Assembly: GCF_963583255.1 (NCBI RefSeq)
Contig: NC_084807.1
Coordinates: 18,132,572-18,196,571, forward strand
Direction of reading: 5' to 3'
Length of the DNA: 64,000 nucleotides
Source of the DNA: Pyrus communis
Taxonomy: Eukaryota; Streptophyta; Magnoliopsida; Rosales; Rosaceae
Made by a program: the position numbers and the translations under genes. This document shows, piece after piece, positions 13,005 to 26,164 of the stretch. Numbering within the stretch: the stretch's first letter is position 1; every line of letters starts with the position of its first letter. Below the pieces are notes generated by a model. It searched no databases. It saw nothing but the letters and a program-made list of their open reading frames with translations, and was not told the DNA's origin.

Positions 13005-13208
13005 TTAACATGTGAGGAAAAACACTAGAGCTGAAAAATTGATAACAAATTGGCGATAAAGACTGACAATGCCAATGATATCCCATAATTTAAAACAACA
13101 CTCTGTGAGGATTTCAATTTCCACAGTCACAAACTTTTGGGAAAAGAAAAGAATATTGTCTACTGAGATCATGTCGCTCAAGAAAAGTACAAATCTAAAC
13201 AAAGGCAA
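13005..13208 (-). pseudogene. Gypsy reverse transcriptase remnant
   Basis: The minus frame includes FLSDMISVDNILFFSQ, which corresponds to the RT active-site segment of gypsy elements (VFIDDILVYS type). The second catalytic Asp is Asn here. The frame is only 67 residues and open on neither side. Confidence 0.6.
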
Positions 13209-14965
13209 TATTTGAGGAATTTGGTATAAAGCTAACTGTTGGTGTTTAGAGAATTTGGTCTCGCTGCCGAAGTAGATGAGAAAGTCTTCGATAAGACTAC
13301 AACAAATTCATCAGGCTAAGGAAAAAAACTAGGGCTCTAGAAGTTTGTTGGAGAGACCATTAATTCAAAGTATGGGTTAATGGTTTTAATTGCCACCTGA
13401 TTAAGTTGCTAAAATCTAGGTATGATCCTAAGGTCCGGTCTATTGTCTTCGTGACTAGGTTTGAAGTTCCCTAAGGTGAAATGTTAGGTTGGATAAGTCT
13501 CTAATTGATAAGCTTTTGTAACTAAGTTTCTCAATGACGTCAGAGTTGTTCAAGATGATGCAAGGAAAATAGGTGTAATACTAGAAAGTGTATCAATGGT
13601 GCGCTCTACTTCCCGTTTTAGTGGTATCCCAAGTAAAAATTTTGAGAAATGACACCAGAGATATACGTCATCGAAACATGCTAGACTACTTTCTTTCACT
13701 ACGCCTCGTATTAAAGGCCTCCACAACTTCCTCGATACTCAGTTTTGCTCTTACAACGGGAACTTAACTCGTGCTTCAATTCTAATGTTTGCCTGCGAAA
13801 GTGACCACAAAGAGAAATGATCAAGAATATTCTGGTTACTTAAATGGGTAAAATGGCTAATACATTTGCGAGTTTACTGTCCTCTTACAAGGCTTACTCC
13901 TAAGTTTACACGATTTAATTTCTTCGGCTCGGGTAGTCATTGTTAATCAGTCTAACAGTCGCACCAATAATTAACGCATGTATGATATTTTGATATTGTT
14001 CATTACCCTAAAACTATGAACCGGCATTCTAGCACAAAGGTACTACTCCTAGATACTAGCATGTGTCCGATATCAGAAATCATGCCGCCAGAATACTGGT
14101 TGACAACTTTTGGATATCGAACACTATCGTCAATTAATTGTGCCACCATAGGCTGATTACATGTTAGAGCTTGCTCGAGTGAATGGTTTCAGATGATTGG
14201 TATGGAACTAGTTCTAAGAGGTGGTTTCATTGATTCTAGGGAAAAATGATTACTGCTTCTGAGATTTCTGCTACCCGAAAGTATAACAACTCGTACTCTC
14301 ATGCCTATACTCATCGAAATAACAAGTACAACTTTGAAAGTAAGTCTAAGAAGGAATTCATAATAACCTACTTTGAAATGGAATTTAACGGAATAGAATC
14401 TTCCTCCTGAAGTTCCAGAATTATAACTAGTGCGTTTAAGAAGATTAGTGCTATTGGGGACCAAAACTGACTGTCCCCCAGATGTTCTTTTGTCGAGTGC
14501 TACCACTTTAGCATCACATCGTCACTCAAGACAAATCCAGAGATTTCGACAAAAAGTAAAGCTTCGTAGAAATTTTAATAGGTGGTATTCTAATGGGTAC
14601 TGCCAATGAATCAAACTATTTCTGATTTCCTATCAAAGAAGGGTTGGTAAAGATGACTGGATAGTAATGGAATTAATGGGTAAATCTCCTGTGGTACACA
14701 ACTATTGATACAGTAGCCCTGCTTCAGGGACATCAACTTGTCTAAAATCTACATCTTTCCTTGGCAAGGAATTCCTTCGCTTAAAGTCTAAAGGCGTTCG
14801 CCAAAATGATCTCCTAGAATATCGAAAAGTCATCTCAATTGTCCAAAACTTAGGAAAAACTAACACATTTTTCGTATTCGACGAGGTGGCAAGATTCTAC
14901 ATTATGTTCAAAATCGGGATTGCTTACATCATGTGTGTGATGAACGCAATACTACCCAAACTTAT

Positions 14966-14977
14966 GGTCTGATACCA
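14966..14977 (-). other. Gypsy primer-binding site (tRNA-iMet)
   Basis: The minus strand reads TGGTATCAGACC three bases inside the 5' LTR end. Apart from one base this is the usual TGGTATCAGAGC complement of the initiator tRNA-Met 3' end. Confidence 0.8.
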
Positions 14978-14980
14978 AAT

Positions 14981-16865
14981 TGTCACACCCTGACCCGGAA
15001 TGTCTACTTGGACTTCGAATTGAGCTGTACTGGCTGACATTAGGAAGGTGACAAAGCTATAAAGTGTAGTGAAGTGGACAATGTGTATAAATTTAAATCT
15101 AAAAGTTCCTAAATATGAGGGTGCACTAGTGAGCGGGAATGAACCCATTTCACACGTGATGTTAAAGCATAAGTAAAGTACATTGAAAGTAGAATGAGAA
15201 TTATAGCATCGAAGGTAATCTCCAATACCAAGATTGCCAAGAATCCTCGTTGACACCAAAAGCTCTGCCACTAAAACTTGGAGGGTCAAAAAACAAGGGT
15301 GAGTGGGCCTAAAAATAAAGCTTTGTAAAAACCTTCTCGAAAATATAATAACCCCTCACTGTAAAGCAAGTATAGTTTCCAAAATATATATATTACGTAT
15401 AGTATGAAAATACTTACCGTAGACTACAATATCTCAATAATTCAATACGTCACAATATTTCGTAAATAAACACCTAATGTCCAGTAATCACATAATCTCC
15501 CATAACAAATATATCATATCGAGAGCTCATCGACATATGTTGACATACAAGTTCATGCAGATATATTGTAACATGAATATGACTGGGTGTAATAATGATA
15601 TACACTCTAGTAGTACAATCACGTGAAAATTAGTGCTATGCACATCACATACGAGTCCTAAGTACCTATAGCAATCCAAGATAGGATTGGCACCTACAAT
15701 GGATCCAAAGTGAGCATACGGTGTGATGTGAACATACACGTGAAAGACTGGCCCTAACCAGGGCGAGTACTAACACCGGTGCAGCAATGATGAGCAGATA
15801 ATGTAAATAAAATCATACATCGGTAAATCAATAATTTACATTGACATAAATTCACTACCATAAATATAAATAAGGCATCCTGTAATAATATGCATACCTG
15901 TGCATCCCGTAGGATTCATAATAATCTCATAATTTCAATCATCGCAACAATTCTTATAACGTCAATTTAATTATGGTATCACTTAGAAAATGCATTATTA
16001 ATCTATAGGTGGAAACTCTAATAATATATATACTATATAAAATAAAAGACCCACTCACAGCTGTTCGAACAAGGGAAGCCGAAGTTTCCGCTAATAATCG
16101 CACCAAAATCAAGTCAAGTCGTGGTCAAGATCGGTCGGAAAAAGGCTTACAATTATCGGTGTCATCGCCGGAAAACTGGGGAGACTTCCCAAGTTAATTT
16201 CTTGGTTAAATTTGTTAGATTCTCGCCAGAATCCTCTCGGAATTCGAGCGGAGCTCAACTTCCTAGCCGAGAGCACAAGGGGTTTGAGAGAGAAAGATTG
16301 ACAAGAGGGAGAGGGAGAAGATCCAGGTGTTGGTTTGATGAAGCTCATCGGAGAAGATGGCAAGTTGGTGATCACTATCCACGGCGCCGGTGGTTGCAGA
16401 GGAATGAGAAAGTTAGAGTGAGAGAGATAGAGAGTTGCGGGAAAAGACAAAGAGAAGAGAGAGAGAGAGTTCGAAAGTGTAGGGTGAGGGAGAAGGAACA
16501 CATAGCAAGAAAGGAGTGGAGAGCTTGGGTAAGTGTGGGCGCCATAGACTGGAAATATTAATAAAAATATCCCTAAAAAATATTAAAATAATGATATAAT
16601 AATATAAAATTTTGAATAAATATATAAATATAAAATTATTTTTACAAAAGTATTTTTCCTATTTGTAGCTCGGTAAAACCTCCATCATAACTCCGATTTC
16701 GATTCCGCCTGCACCTGCGCGTTCGTACCATCGAGAATACAATAAAATAGTGGCTTGTACGAGTCACGAAAAGATGGTCAATGAAAGTCAACAATCTCAC
16801 CTCCAAGGGCATTTTCATCAATTCACTTCTTTAAACTTATTAAAAGTCATAAAAGGGTTTTTACA
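14981..16865 (-). repeat. Gypsy 5' LTR (1885 bp)
   Basis: Runs from TGTCACACCCTGACCC to GGTTTTTACA on the plus strand and aligns along its length with the split LTR at 75-1700/10500-10747. Followed at once by the TSD TTAGA (16866-16870). The longer frames inside (16109-16561) are not conserved in the other LTR and are not genes. Confidence 0.9.
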
Positions 16866-16870
16866 TTAGA

Positions 16871-19135
16871 ATTTTTCATCCATCTTGATCATGTGTACGA
16901 CACATGGAAATTGTCTTATGGCAAAAAAGTATTTTTGTCCCTAAGGTCAACAGCATTTATTTAATTTTTTTCCTTCTTCTCTTCTACTAGTTCACTTCGT
17001 ACACTTTTTTTTCTTCTAATTTATCCCTAATATTGACAACTACGAATCTTCACCAATCTTGCTTTTTCAGCAGCATGGTTATGATACCGTTTCATTAACC
17101 TTCCTCATGACTTGATTCACAGGACCATATCAATTTCAAATAAGAAAAGTAATTACTTACTCATCTGAACAAATTCAATACTAAATCGGCTAAACTTAAA
17201 ATTTAAGGATGAAATTGTCTAATTATAAAAATTCAAGAGAATAATAGACTAAAATTGAAATTCAAGAGAGAAATTGACATCCCCTCAAAAGTTAAAGAAA
17301 AGTTCGGCGAATACCTCATCTAAGACATCATTCATGATTGTGATGGCCATGAATCTAGTCCTAAGCTTCTAGATTGTAGCCAGGAGACAATTGGCAACAC
17401 CGCCACTTGAATATGTATGATTTTCTAACCACTACAAATGAAAAAATTTGGGTTTGCTCGGTTGCTTTTGACCATGTAAAGAACTATAATTTAATCCACC
17501 AAATGGTGCTTAATTTGTATTAAAATCTAAAACCCAAAAGCGGACCACATTATTAGGCTGTTGCTGACTACAACATCAACAATCCCTTCCCAAATGGGTT
17601 CATTGAAATATTTAAAATTGTTTTCTAATTTGCCAAGAATATTTAAACAACACAAACAAAACATTTTTGTTAGATTTACACTTCATATGGGATAAGTTTC
17701 ACATATTCTTGATAAGGTTATTTGGTATTTTATTGGCAGATTTTCAATTATATGAATAGTCAAATTTTATAGCTAATATGACATTTGAAGTTTTAATAAT
17801 TTAGTATATAATTACAATTAATCTTGTATTTTTATTCTATAACTTTTTTCTGTAATATTTGATTTGTATGATAATATGATCTGTAGAGCGTTGTCTTTAT
17901 GTACTTTTTCATCTTTTCAAAAATCTAAAAACAAATGATTGAAAAAAATAAAAATAAAAAATAAAAAAATTGCGGATGAGTCCCACCCCCACTACACGCA
18001 AGTAAGATTCAAGAAAAGTGTGGAGTGCATAGAAATAAAATTTATTTTGCATAACCCAAAATTTCTTGGTACCTTTTAAGGATCCAATTAATTTTTTAAT
18101 ACCACATAGCGATTTAATTGTTGGGAATAAATTTTAGGCTTGTATTCTATACAACATGTCATAAATTTGATTTATGATATTGGTGAATCATATGATGATG
18201 GTTAGAAAATGATGAAATGACTCTATTTCTTCTCAGCTCTTGAAAAGGTAGATTATCATGACGAAGCTCTCAATAAATTTCCTTTAAAAAATAAAGAAAA
18301 ATAAATAAATTTTGGAACTCCGTAGTGAGTGTGACTGTACACCTCTGTGTGTATAATTTTCTTGTCTTAAATTATTAGTTTATTGCTATAACGATGAAAA
18401 AATGGAATCGATTGGGGAATTTTAAATTTATAAAACAATGTCCTTACTATGTTTTGTCTGTTAAAAGATAGGGACGAGGAAATTGAAAAGTAATTCTTTT
18501 TCATTATCCAGTAACATGATTAAGCTTATAGAAAAATAATAATTGTGCAGTAGCATAAAGATTTTTTTCTTTTAAATTTTCAAGTGTAGTGGACCACTAT
18601 GGAAAAGCAGATAGCATAAGAATACACTTTGTGATCGATGATGGTTGAAGCAGTAACATATATCTTTCGTCAAGATGTAGCCACTGCGTAGAACATTCAT
18701 TGTAAACTTTAAACATTGAACTCCGAAGAATCATTGTTCGTGACAACTGACAAACATAAGGCTATGTTTGGAAGAAAGTTTTCCGAGTTCATAGGATTTG
18801 GAATAGGATCCTATACGGATCCTCTTTGTGAGGATCTTGGAGATCACTTTATCGTGTCCGTCTATTTGTCATCATCCCGCGGTCAGAAATCATATTGAAT
18901 CTTTTTATTTAAAATTGAACACAAACTGTACCTGACAAAAGCTAGCCGCATGATGTACGATGAACGAACATGATGAAATGATTTCAGAGATTCTCACAAT
19001 GTGCATCCTCATCAATAAAAATTGATGCCAAATTATGAAGTAATATATCATAAAATGTGAGAGGAAAATGTAGATGATACAATCCAAGTAGGCATTATTA
19101 TATCCCCACATATGTTTGCATAATGCTTATGAAGG
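16871..19135. other. Non-coding AT-rich sequence with the right arm of the Mutator-like element
   Basis: The inverted partner of 1-74 lies at about 17186-17290. Beyond it the sequence is AT-rich with no usable frame. Near 18780-18850 a short inverted motif (GGATCCTC...GAGGATCT) suggests an old MITE or similar repeat; its ends are not visible. Confidence 0.5.
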
Positions 19136-20007
19136 CAGTGGCGGATTCAGAAAAAATTATTTGAAGAGTCACATGTAAATGTTCACAAACGTTTCTTAGA
19201 CATATAATAACCTTAAAAATTAAATTACAATTCCATCATTCATAACTTATAAAACGCTGCATTATAGCTTAATTGTCAATAGAAGAAAAAACTTTGCTCT
19301 CCATATAGACCACTATGCTATCACAAACTCATGATCTCCCATTCAGTTATGCAATGTACTTTTCACAATATTCATATAAAAAATGCTCTTGCCAAAAGTA
19401 GTAACTGGTAGAACCAAAGCCTAAAAGTCTAAAACACACAGATAAATTAATGTAAATAAAAATCATATATGATTCACATCAATAATCAAATCTAATTATC
19501 CATAAAGAAACAATTTTCAACCAATTCATTGTTTTAAATAAGTTATGAAGAACTTTGAAATTTAGGTGGTCGTCGGAATGATCGCCGGAGTGGGGAGGTA
19601 GGAGTTTGGACATTAGGAATTGAGTTTAGTGGGATTGGGATTTGAGAGTGGAAATTAAAATTTTGAAATTGAGTTTGGGGACTGGGGTTTGCTCGCAGCA
19701 GCCTGTGAGTTTCCTCTATTTTAAGTTCTAGTGTATCTTTTTTTTGAGCTATCTTATTATTCTTTTAAGCTATTATTTTTTTTATTAAATAACCTGTCTC
19801 AAAATGACGTCGTTTTGGCCAAGTAATATTAATAAAATAATAATAAGAAGGACAACTCCACTTTGAAGCATTTTATCAAACAATTAGAGGGCATGTATGA
19901 AGGAAAACTCCAACTTTCAAAAGGGTAACATCCAAATTTTTTATGGAGATTCACTGGAGTTCGAAGGGTCAATTGACCCTTCTCATCCCTTAGTGCGTCC
20001 GCCCCTG
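19136..20007. mobile_element. Non-autonomous hAT-like element (872 bp)
   Basis: Begins CAGTGGCGGATTCAG and ends GTGCGTCCGCCCCTG, so the short terminal repeats CAGTGGCGGA and CAGGGGCGGA pair. Flanks are TATGAAGG (19128-19135) and TATGGAGG (20008-20015), an 8-bp target duplication with one difference, as expected for hAT elements. No transposase frame. Confidence 0.82.
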
Positions 20008-20015
20008 TATGGAGG

Positions 20016-20702
20016 GTTTTTCGGAGTCATGGTATGTTACATTTTGTCAGAACTGCTCTCTTCAGGTCTTCATTTTGAGGACCTATAAGGTTCATTTTCA
20101 TATGAGCTATCAAATTAATCTTATGGCAGATTAAACTATCAATTTAAATAATCCTTGTTACACAAAAACACAATAATTATGTGAAGTGATAAATTAAAAG
20201 AAAATAAAAAGAGTGTGCGTATTTGTCAATAACATCACCGTTCTCAATTGTTTGTTTTTTTAATATAGACTAATATATGCCACACATAAATGTGTGTGAA
20301 ATTTTATACTTCTATTTTTAAAATTGAAGGAGAGAGGAAGAGAGTGAGAGAATGTGGAAGTGGGGAGAGAGAAAGAGAGGAAGAGAGGTTCATTTTTTTT
20401 TTTTTTTTAAATTAGAGATTTTAAAATCACCCGTAGGTGAGGTTTAAACAAAAAACTACAAAATTTTATTTTATAAAATTACTTTATTGCCCTCAACTTT
20501 TTTTATTGCAATAGAAGACTAAATAATCTTTTCATTCTCTTTTGGTTGACAAAGAATGTTCTATTAATTGTAGTTTAGATATCAAGAAAGGGAAGAATCA
20601 AACTTATGACCTTTGTGTGCAGGATGGAATGCTCATAATCAACCAAATTAATTACAAGTCTCTTGCTTCTAAATGTCTATAAGTTTATAAAAGAAATTAT
20701 AG
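20016..20702. other. Non-coding interval with a GA-rich tract
   Basis: No gene seen. A GAGAGAGGAAG-rich tract lies at about 20329-20390, followed by a T-run. The part near 20590-20640 looks like a decayed tRNA-type repeat, too degraded to call. Confidence 0.4.
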
Positions 20703-20707
20703 GAAAG

Positions 20708-20954
20708 TGTTGTGGCCAATGTTAACTGACAAGGAGGGGAGGGCTAGCGGCCCTTAGAAAATATAGAGAGAGATGTGTTTGTAGGGTTGTGTAGAGGATG
20801 TGCTATTCCCCTACGCAATGTCTTTATTTATAGTAATAAGAAAGAGAAGAAATTATTTTCCTCCACGGAATACAAGTCCTAATAAGGAAGAATAACTAGA
20901 ATCAAATCTAATCTAGGATTTACACAATCACACTTAAATAAGAAGTTTATAACA
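20708..20954 (-). repeat. Copia C 3' LTR
   Basis: TGTTGTGGCC...TTTATAACA on the plus strand. The adjoining CCCCTCCTTGAG (20955-20966) is the reverse complement of the polypurine tract. Confidence 0.92.
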
Positions 20955-21354
20955 CCCCTCCTTGAGTGTGTAAATAATCAAGTAGATTCGGCATCATGTA
21001 GAGTTGAGGAAATCGACTCGTTGACACTGATTCTGGGAACACGTTATTCAAATAAGGTAGGAACTTGCATAAGGAACTAAGTCTCACAAAAAAACCCTAA
21101 GGATATGGTAAAAACTCGAGTAGGAATAAAATCCCTAGTCAAAGGAAAAATGTGTGAGTAATGCAAAGTCAAATGAAACGTCTACAAGACGTCATCAGGG
21201 ATATAATCAACCTAAGGTGGGTGCCTCGTCAAAACCTCGTTAGGTAGCAAAAAACTAGTGGGAAAAATGCTCCTAATTGTAGGGAAAAAAGTACATTAAG
21301 ATAAGTAAGTATATTTCAGGATACTCCCCTTGAGTTTGACACAATTCCAAAAAG

Positions 21355-24300
21355 AACTAGCAATGTTATCAATTCCTTGAATAAGTTTATGAAACATCGC
21401 CTTTAGTAGTGATTTGGTGAAGAGGTCGGCCAGATTGTCTTATGGACGGATTTGCGTGACTTCAATCTTCTAATGCTCTTATTGATGTGAGAAGAAAAAC
21501 TTCGACGCAATGTGTTTGGTGTTGTCTCCTTTGATGTAACCCTTCTTAAGCTGTTTGATGCATGTTGCATTGTCATCATAGATCGTCGTCGGGATGTCAA
21601 CAACGGGGTAAAGATTGCAGGAGCTTTGAATATGGCCCACAACTGTTTTCAACCAAATGCATTCCTGAGTTACTTCATGAAATGCAAGAATTCTAGCATG
21701 GTTAAAAGAAGTGGCAACTAAGGTCTATTTAGCTGACCTCCAAGAGATTGCAGTGCCTTCAATAGTAAAGACATAACCCATTTGAGAGCGTGCCTTGTGC
21801 GGATCAAATAAGTATCCTATGTCGGCATAACCAACAAGGCAATAATCAACTCGAGATAAGGGGGTGCAGCATCACTTAAGGATCCATAAGGATTGAACAA
21901 GCCCAGATCCGTAGTACCCTTAAGGTAACGGAAAATGTCTTTCACACCAGTCCAGTGTCTGCATGTTGGTGTATTATTGTACCTTTCCAAAAGATTAACA
22001 ACGAAGGAGGTGTTGGGTCTAGTGCATTGAGCTAAGTATAATAAAGTGCCTATCGCACTTAGATAAGGAACTTCAGGTTCCAAAATCTCTTCATCATCCT
22101 TATTCGGAAGAAAGGGATCTCGTTTTGCATGTAATGATCAAACGACCATAGGAGTACTTGAAGGCTTCGTTTTATCCTCGTTAAAATGGCGCAACAACTT
22201 CTGGGTCTAGTTTGATTAATGTACTAAGATTCCATCTGAACGATGCTCTATCTCGAGATCAAGATAGTATTGAGTCTTTCCTAGATCTTTCATGTCAAAT
22301 TTTGACTTCAGGTACGCGACATTTCTCTCGAGCTCTTCAGGAGTTCCGATGAGATTCATGTTATCGACATATATTGCAATAATCGCAAAATCAGAATGTA
22401 ACTTCTTGATGAACACACAAGGGCATAGTTCGTTGTTCACATCTCCTTGACTCGTCAAATACTCACGTAGAAAGTTATTCCACATTCTTCTGGATTGCTT
22501 CAAACCATATAATGCACGCCTTAGCCAAATTGAGAGCATGTTCTAGGGTTTGGAAATATTTGATCCAGTCAATGTAAATCCTTCAGGAACTTTCATATAA
22601 ATTTGCATATCAAGATCCCCATAGAGATACGCAGTTACTACGTCCATCAGCTACATACTCTATTTTTCAGAAACTACCAAACTGATAAGGTAGCAAAAAG
22701 TAATCACATCCATACCGGGTGAATAAGTTTCATCATAGTCAATCTTGGAGCGTTGTGAGAAGCCTTGCACAACAAGACGAGCTTTGTAATGCACAATTTC
22801 ATTCTTCTCATTACACTTCCAAAAGAAAACCCACTTGTAGCCAATGGGCTTTACGTGTGGAGGAGTAAGAGCCATCGGTCCATACACCTTATGTTTAGCA
22901 AGCGAATCGAGTTCGACTTGGATTGCTTATTTCCAGTTTGACTAATCGGTTCGTCAACGGAATGGGGTTCAATGTCATTGCTCAATATGATCTCAATAGC
23001 TATTGCATATGCTAATGCATCGTCGATAATCATCTCATTTCTACACCAAACATCAGCTAAGCTAGCATAATGGATCGAAATCTCACAATTTTTTAGAGGT
23101 GGATTCGTCTCTTCAAGGACGCTTCCGTAATCTAGAGTTTCCTCATGAGTTTGATAGAATGAGCAGGCAACAGTCGGATTCATGATAAGCTCTTCAGGGG
23201 CCTGTGCCTTGGGTTTCCTCTTCTAGGGGTGTCAATCCTTTGAACCAAGAAGTCTACCACACTTTTGTGTAGGGGAAGATGATTGGCTAGCCGCTAATGC
23301 ATGTGGATCGGCCAAAGTGGTGCCTCGAGTCTCCAGGAAGGAAGTCTGTCGTACATTTGGTACATCTATCTTTGCAGGCACATTTGTAGCTGGAATATGT
23401 GATCTTGTCACTCGCGCTAGATAGGTGAAAGCATCTAGCATGCTCTAAGTTACACTCTGAAAATCTAATATGTGCTGCACTTTAGTTTTAGACTGAGTGG
23501 TGCGGGGATCTAAATGAGACAAAGTGCGAGTTGTGCACGATAATTCACATCGTTCTTCAAGAACGTTGACGTTCTTATCTCCCCCTAACGATGGGAAGAA
23601 TTTCTCATAGAAGTGACAATCCACGAAACGAACGGTAAACAGATTGCCTATCAAAGGTTCTAAGTAACAAATGATTGAAGGAGAATCATATCATACATAG
23701 ATTCTCATCCTTCATTGAGGCCCCATTTTTGTACGTAAAGGCGGCAAAATCAGCACATCGAATGTACAACTAAAAACGCGCAGATACAATATGTCAAGTT
23801 CGTATCCGGTAACCAACTGAAGGGTGCTATATGGTTGGGTCACAACAGGCCTCAGGCGGACCAACATGGCTACATGCAATATTGCATAACCCCAAGCAGC
23901 GATCGGGAGCTCGGTATGTATGACCAATTATGGGGCAATCATTTGTAAACGCTTAATAAATGCATCTGCCAAGTTGTTCTGGGTGTGAATATGGGGTACT
24001 GGATGTTCAACTTCAACCCCAACCGACATGCAATAGTCATCAAAAGTTTTAGATGTTAATTCTCTAATATTATCCAATCGAATACATTTGATTGGATAAT
24101 CAGGGTAGTGAGCCTTAAGCTTGATAACCTAAGCCAACAGTTTGTAGAATACAACGTTCCTTGTGGACACTAAGCACACGTGTGACCAACGTGTGGAATC
24201 ATCAACCAAAACCATTAAATATCTAAATGGTCCGCAGGGATGGTGAATCAGTCTATAAATGTCCCTCTGAATCCTCTGTAGAAAAATAGGAAGATTCGAA

Positions 24301-24911
24301 CGAATCTTGTCATAAGAAGGCTTAATAATAAGTTTTCCCATAGAGCAGATTTGACATGTGATTCCTTGAATTGAACCTAAACTTCGGGTTAGTGGATGCC
24401 CATATGATGGTTTAAGGATACGGCGCATCGTTGTTCGTCCAGAGTGTCCCAAACGATCATGCCAATGTGTAATTTCGTGCGCAATCCTAGAGGTGGGGAT
24501 GGCCACATAGTGGCTTTCTATAGGGCGTATGGTTGTAGTATACTGATCGCTCAGGATACGCTTTATCTTCTCTATAATACATTTTTGGCCATATTCATAG
24601 GAAATGATGCAAAGAAATTCAACTCTCTTTTCCAGATAGGTTTCAGCATGGTAATTATTATCTCTAATGTCCTTGAAACTCAAGTACGTTCTTCCGGAAT
24701 GTGGAGAATAGAGTGCCTCATCAATGGTCAAAATTGTACCATTAAACAATATTATACATGCCTTACCATATCCTTCGATCAGGTTGGATGGGCCTGAGAG
24801 GGTTATTTGAGGTGCATTCTTAGGTCTAAAGTTAGTGAAATAAATGTGTTCACGAAATATGTTGTGCGTGATTGCACTATCTGCTAGACAACTAACTTTC
24901 CCATTAGTCAT
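21355..24911 (-). pseudogene. Copia C pol (protease-integrase-RT-RNase H), broken
   Basis: Starts with ATG at 24909-24911. The best stretch is a 260-residue frame (24129-24911): protease site CLADSAITHN, pre-integrase H...H...C..C (HWHDRLGHS, CQICSMGK) and the start of the integrase core (LMVLVDDSTRWSH). Then the frame shifts. RT pieces lie at 22216-22887 (KPIGYKWVFFWK; LYGLKQSRRMW; YVDNM in place of YVDDM). RNase H pieces lie at 21403-22083. The C-terminal LFTKSL motif is readable near 21420. Inactive as it stands. Confidence 0.88.
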
Positions 24912-25195
24912 ACCAAAAATAAAATTAATTTGAACCAGTCACATGCATAAAAGTTCTTAAAACAAATCTCCATTCAAAATAATTTACTTATTCAAGGATG
25001 GCAATTAATAAAAACTTAATATCCAAAAAAAAATCAAAAACAAATAATCCAAACATAAAGGAAAATTGTTCTCAAATTTAACCAAAAAATTACCATCCAA
25101 ACATAAAGGATGGTAATTAATAAAAAAATTAAACCAAAAAACAAGGGGGGCTTCGCCCACTATGTGGAATTTGGCCCTATTATGCTAAAATTTAA

Positions 25196-26164
25196 CTAGA
25201 AATAGTTCATGTCTAAGATTCTAATCTTCATAGGGGTGGTATCTTCCTGAAACTCAGAAACCTCCATCTTGGTACTTTCCGTTTCATCCACTTGCATAAA
25301 GTTTGATTCAAACTTTTACGACAAGAGTGATATTCAACTACAATATTCTAGGAAGCACGGCAAACACGGGACCAATGGTCCTTTGAACCACAACGGTAGC
25401 ACATGTCTGCATCCATGGTTTCAGGTGCTTTGCCCTTATTCTTGAAGTTTGGGGCCTTCGGAGCGAGGTTAGGGCACTTCTGGACTCGGTTTCCTCCCTT
25501 AGGTGGGCCTTGGCTCTGTTGACCTTGACGGGGTGGCTTCTGGCCAACTCTACCATGCCTATGTTGGCGTTTTGGGCGTTAGTTCATGCTATAATGTTCT
25601 TCAGGCACAGGAGTCACCCCAGTAGGTCGAGCTTGATGATTTTTCATCAACAGTTGATTCTGCTTTTCAACGAGAAGTAAAATAGAGTTCAAATCCGAAC
25701 TTAGTGAACTTCTGAGCCCTATATTGTTGTTGTAAGACAATATTAGTAGTAGAGAATGTTGAATAGGTCTTCTCCAAGAGATCCTCTTCGGTCAAGGTCT
25801 CGTTACAAAACTTGAGAAGTGATTGGATTCGACAAACTTAAGAATTATATTCATTCACAGACTTAAAGTCTTGGAAGCGCAAATGCTGCCAGTCATTTCT
25901 TGCTTCAGGCTAAAAGATGTCATTTTGGTGATCATAACAATCAGCCAAAGTGACCTAAATTGCTTATGGATCATGAATATGTATTCGGATGAAGATCATG
26001 GTAGTGGCTTTCCCAACTTCGCTAACCAGGTTGTTTGTCTCATCTTCAATGGCAGGATGCAAATTCTTTGCAGTGAGGTGAAGTTTCATATCTTGGACCC
26101 ACTTAACGTAGTTTCTTCCAGAGACCTCCAAAGCGATGAAGTCAAGTTTGCTCAAATTCGACAT
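25196..26164 (-). pseudogene. Copia C gag, broken
   Basis: Starts MSNLSKLDF at 26164 with the family's WVQDMKLH block, then meets a stop near 25964. The nucleocapsid end is visible near 25338-25440, with a C-Y-R-C...H-W zinc knuckle. About 285 bp separate it from the pol start. It is closer to copia A than to copia B. Confidence 0.83.

Larger units (their letters stand above)
10748..14980 (-). other. Gypsy internal domain, heavily decayed
   Basis: Between the two gypsy LTRs. Only short frames survive; recognisable pol pieces are listed separately. A frame at 14189-14506 (minus) may be gag-derived by position, but no zinc knuckle or other motif can be made out. The leader and primer site lie at the right end, the polypurine tract at the left end. 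Confidence 0.8.
75..16865 (-). mobile_element. Ty3/gypsy LTR retrotransposon, decayed, with nested insertions
   Basis: Two related LTRs (75-1700 plus 10500-10747; and 14981-16865) bracket an internal region of about 4.2 kb. Identical 5-bp target duplications TTAGA lie at 70-74 and 16866-16870. LTR ends on the plus strand read TGACACACC/TGTCACACC and GTTACA/TTTACA. The minus-strand order is LTR, primer-binding site, pol with RT then RNase H then integrase, polypurine tract, LTR. RT ahead of integrase is the Ty3/gypsy order. All coding frames are broken. Without the copia insertion the element would be about 8 kb. The two LTRs differ at many positions, so it is old. Confidence 0.9.

Noticed and set aside
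16109..16561. Frames of 130 and 146 residues on opposite strands
   Set aside because: They lie inside a gypsy LTR and are not kept in the partner LTR at 75-1700.
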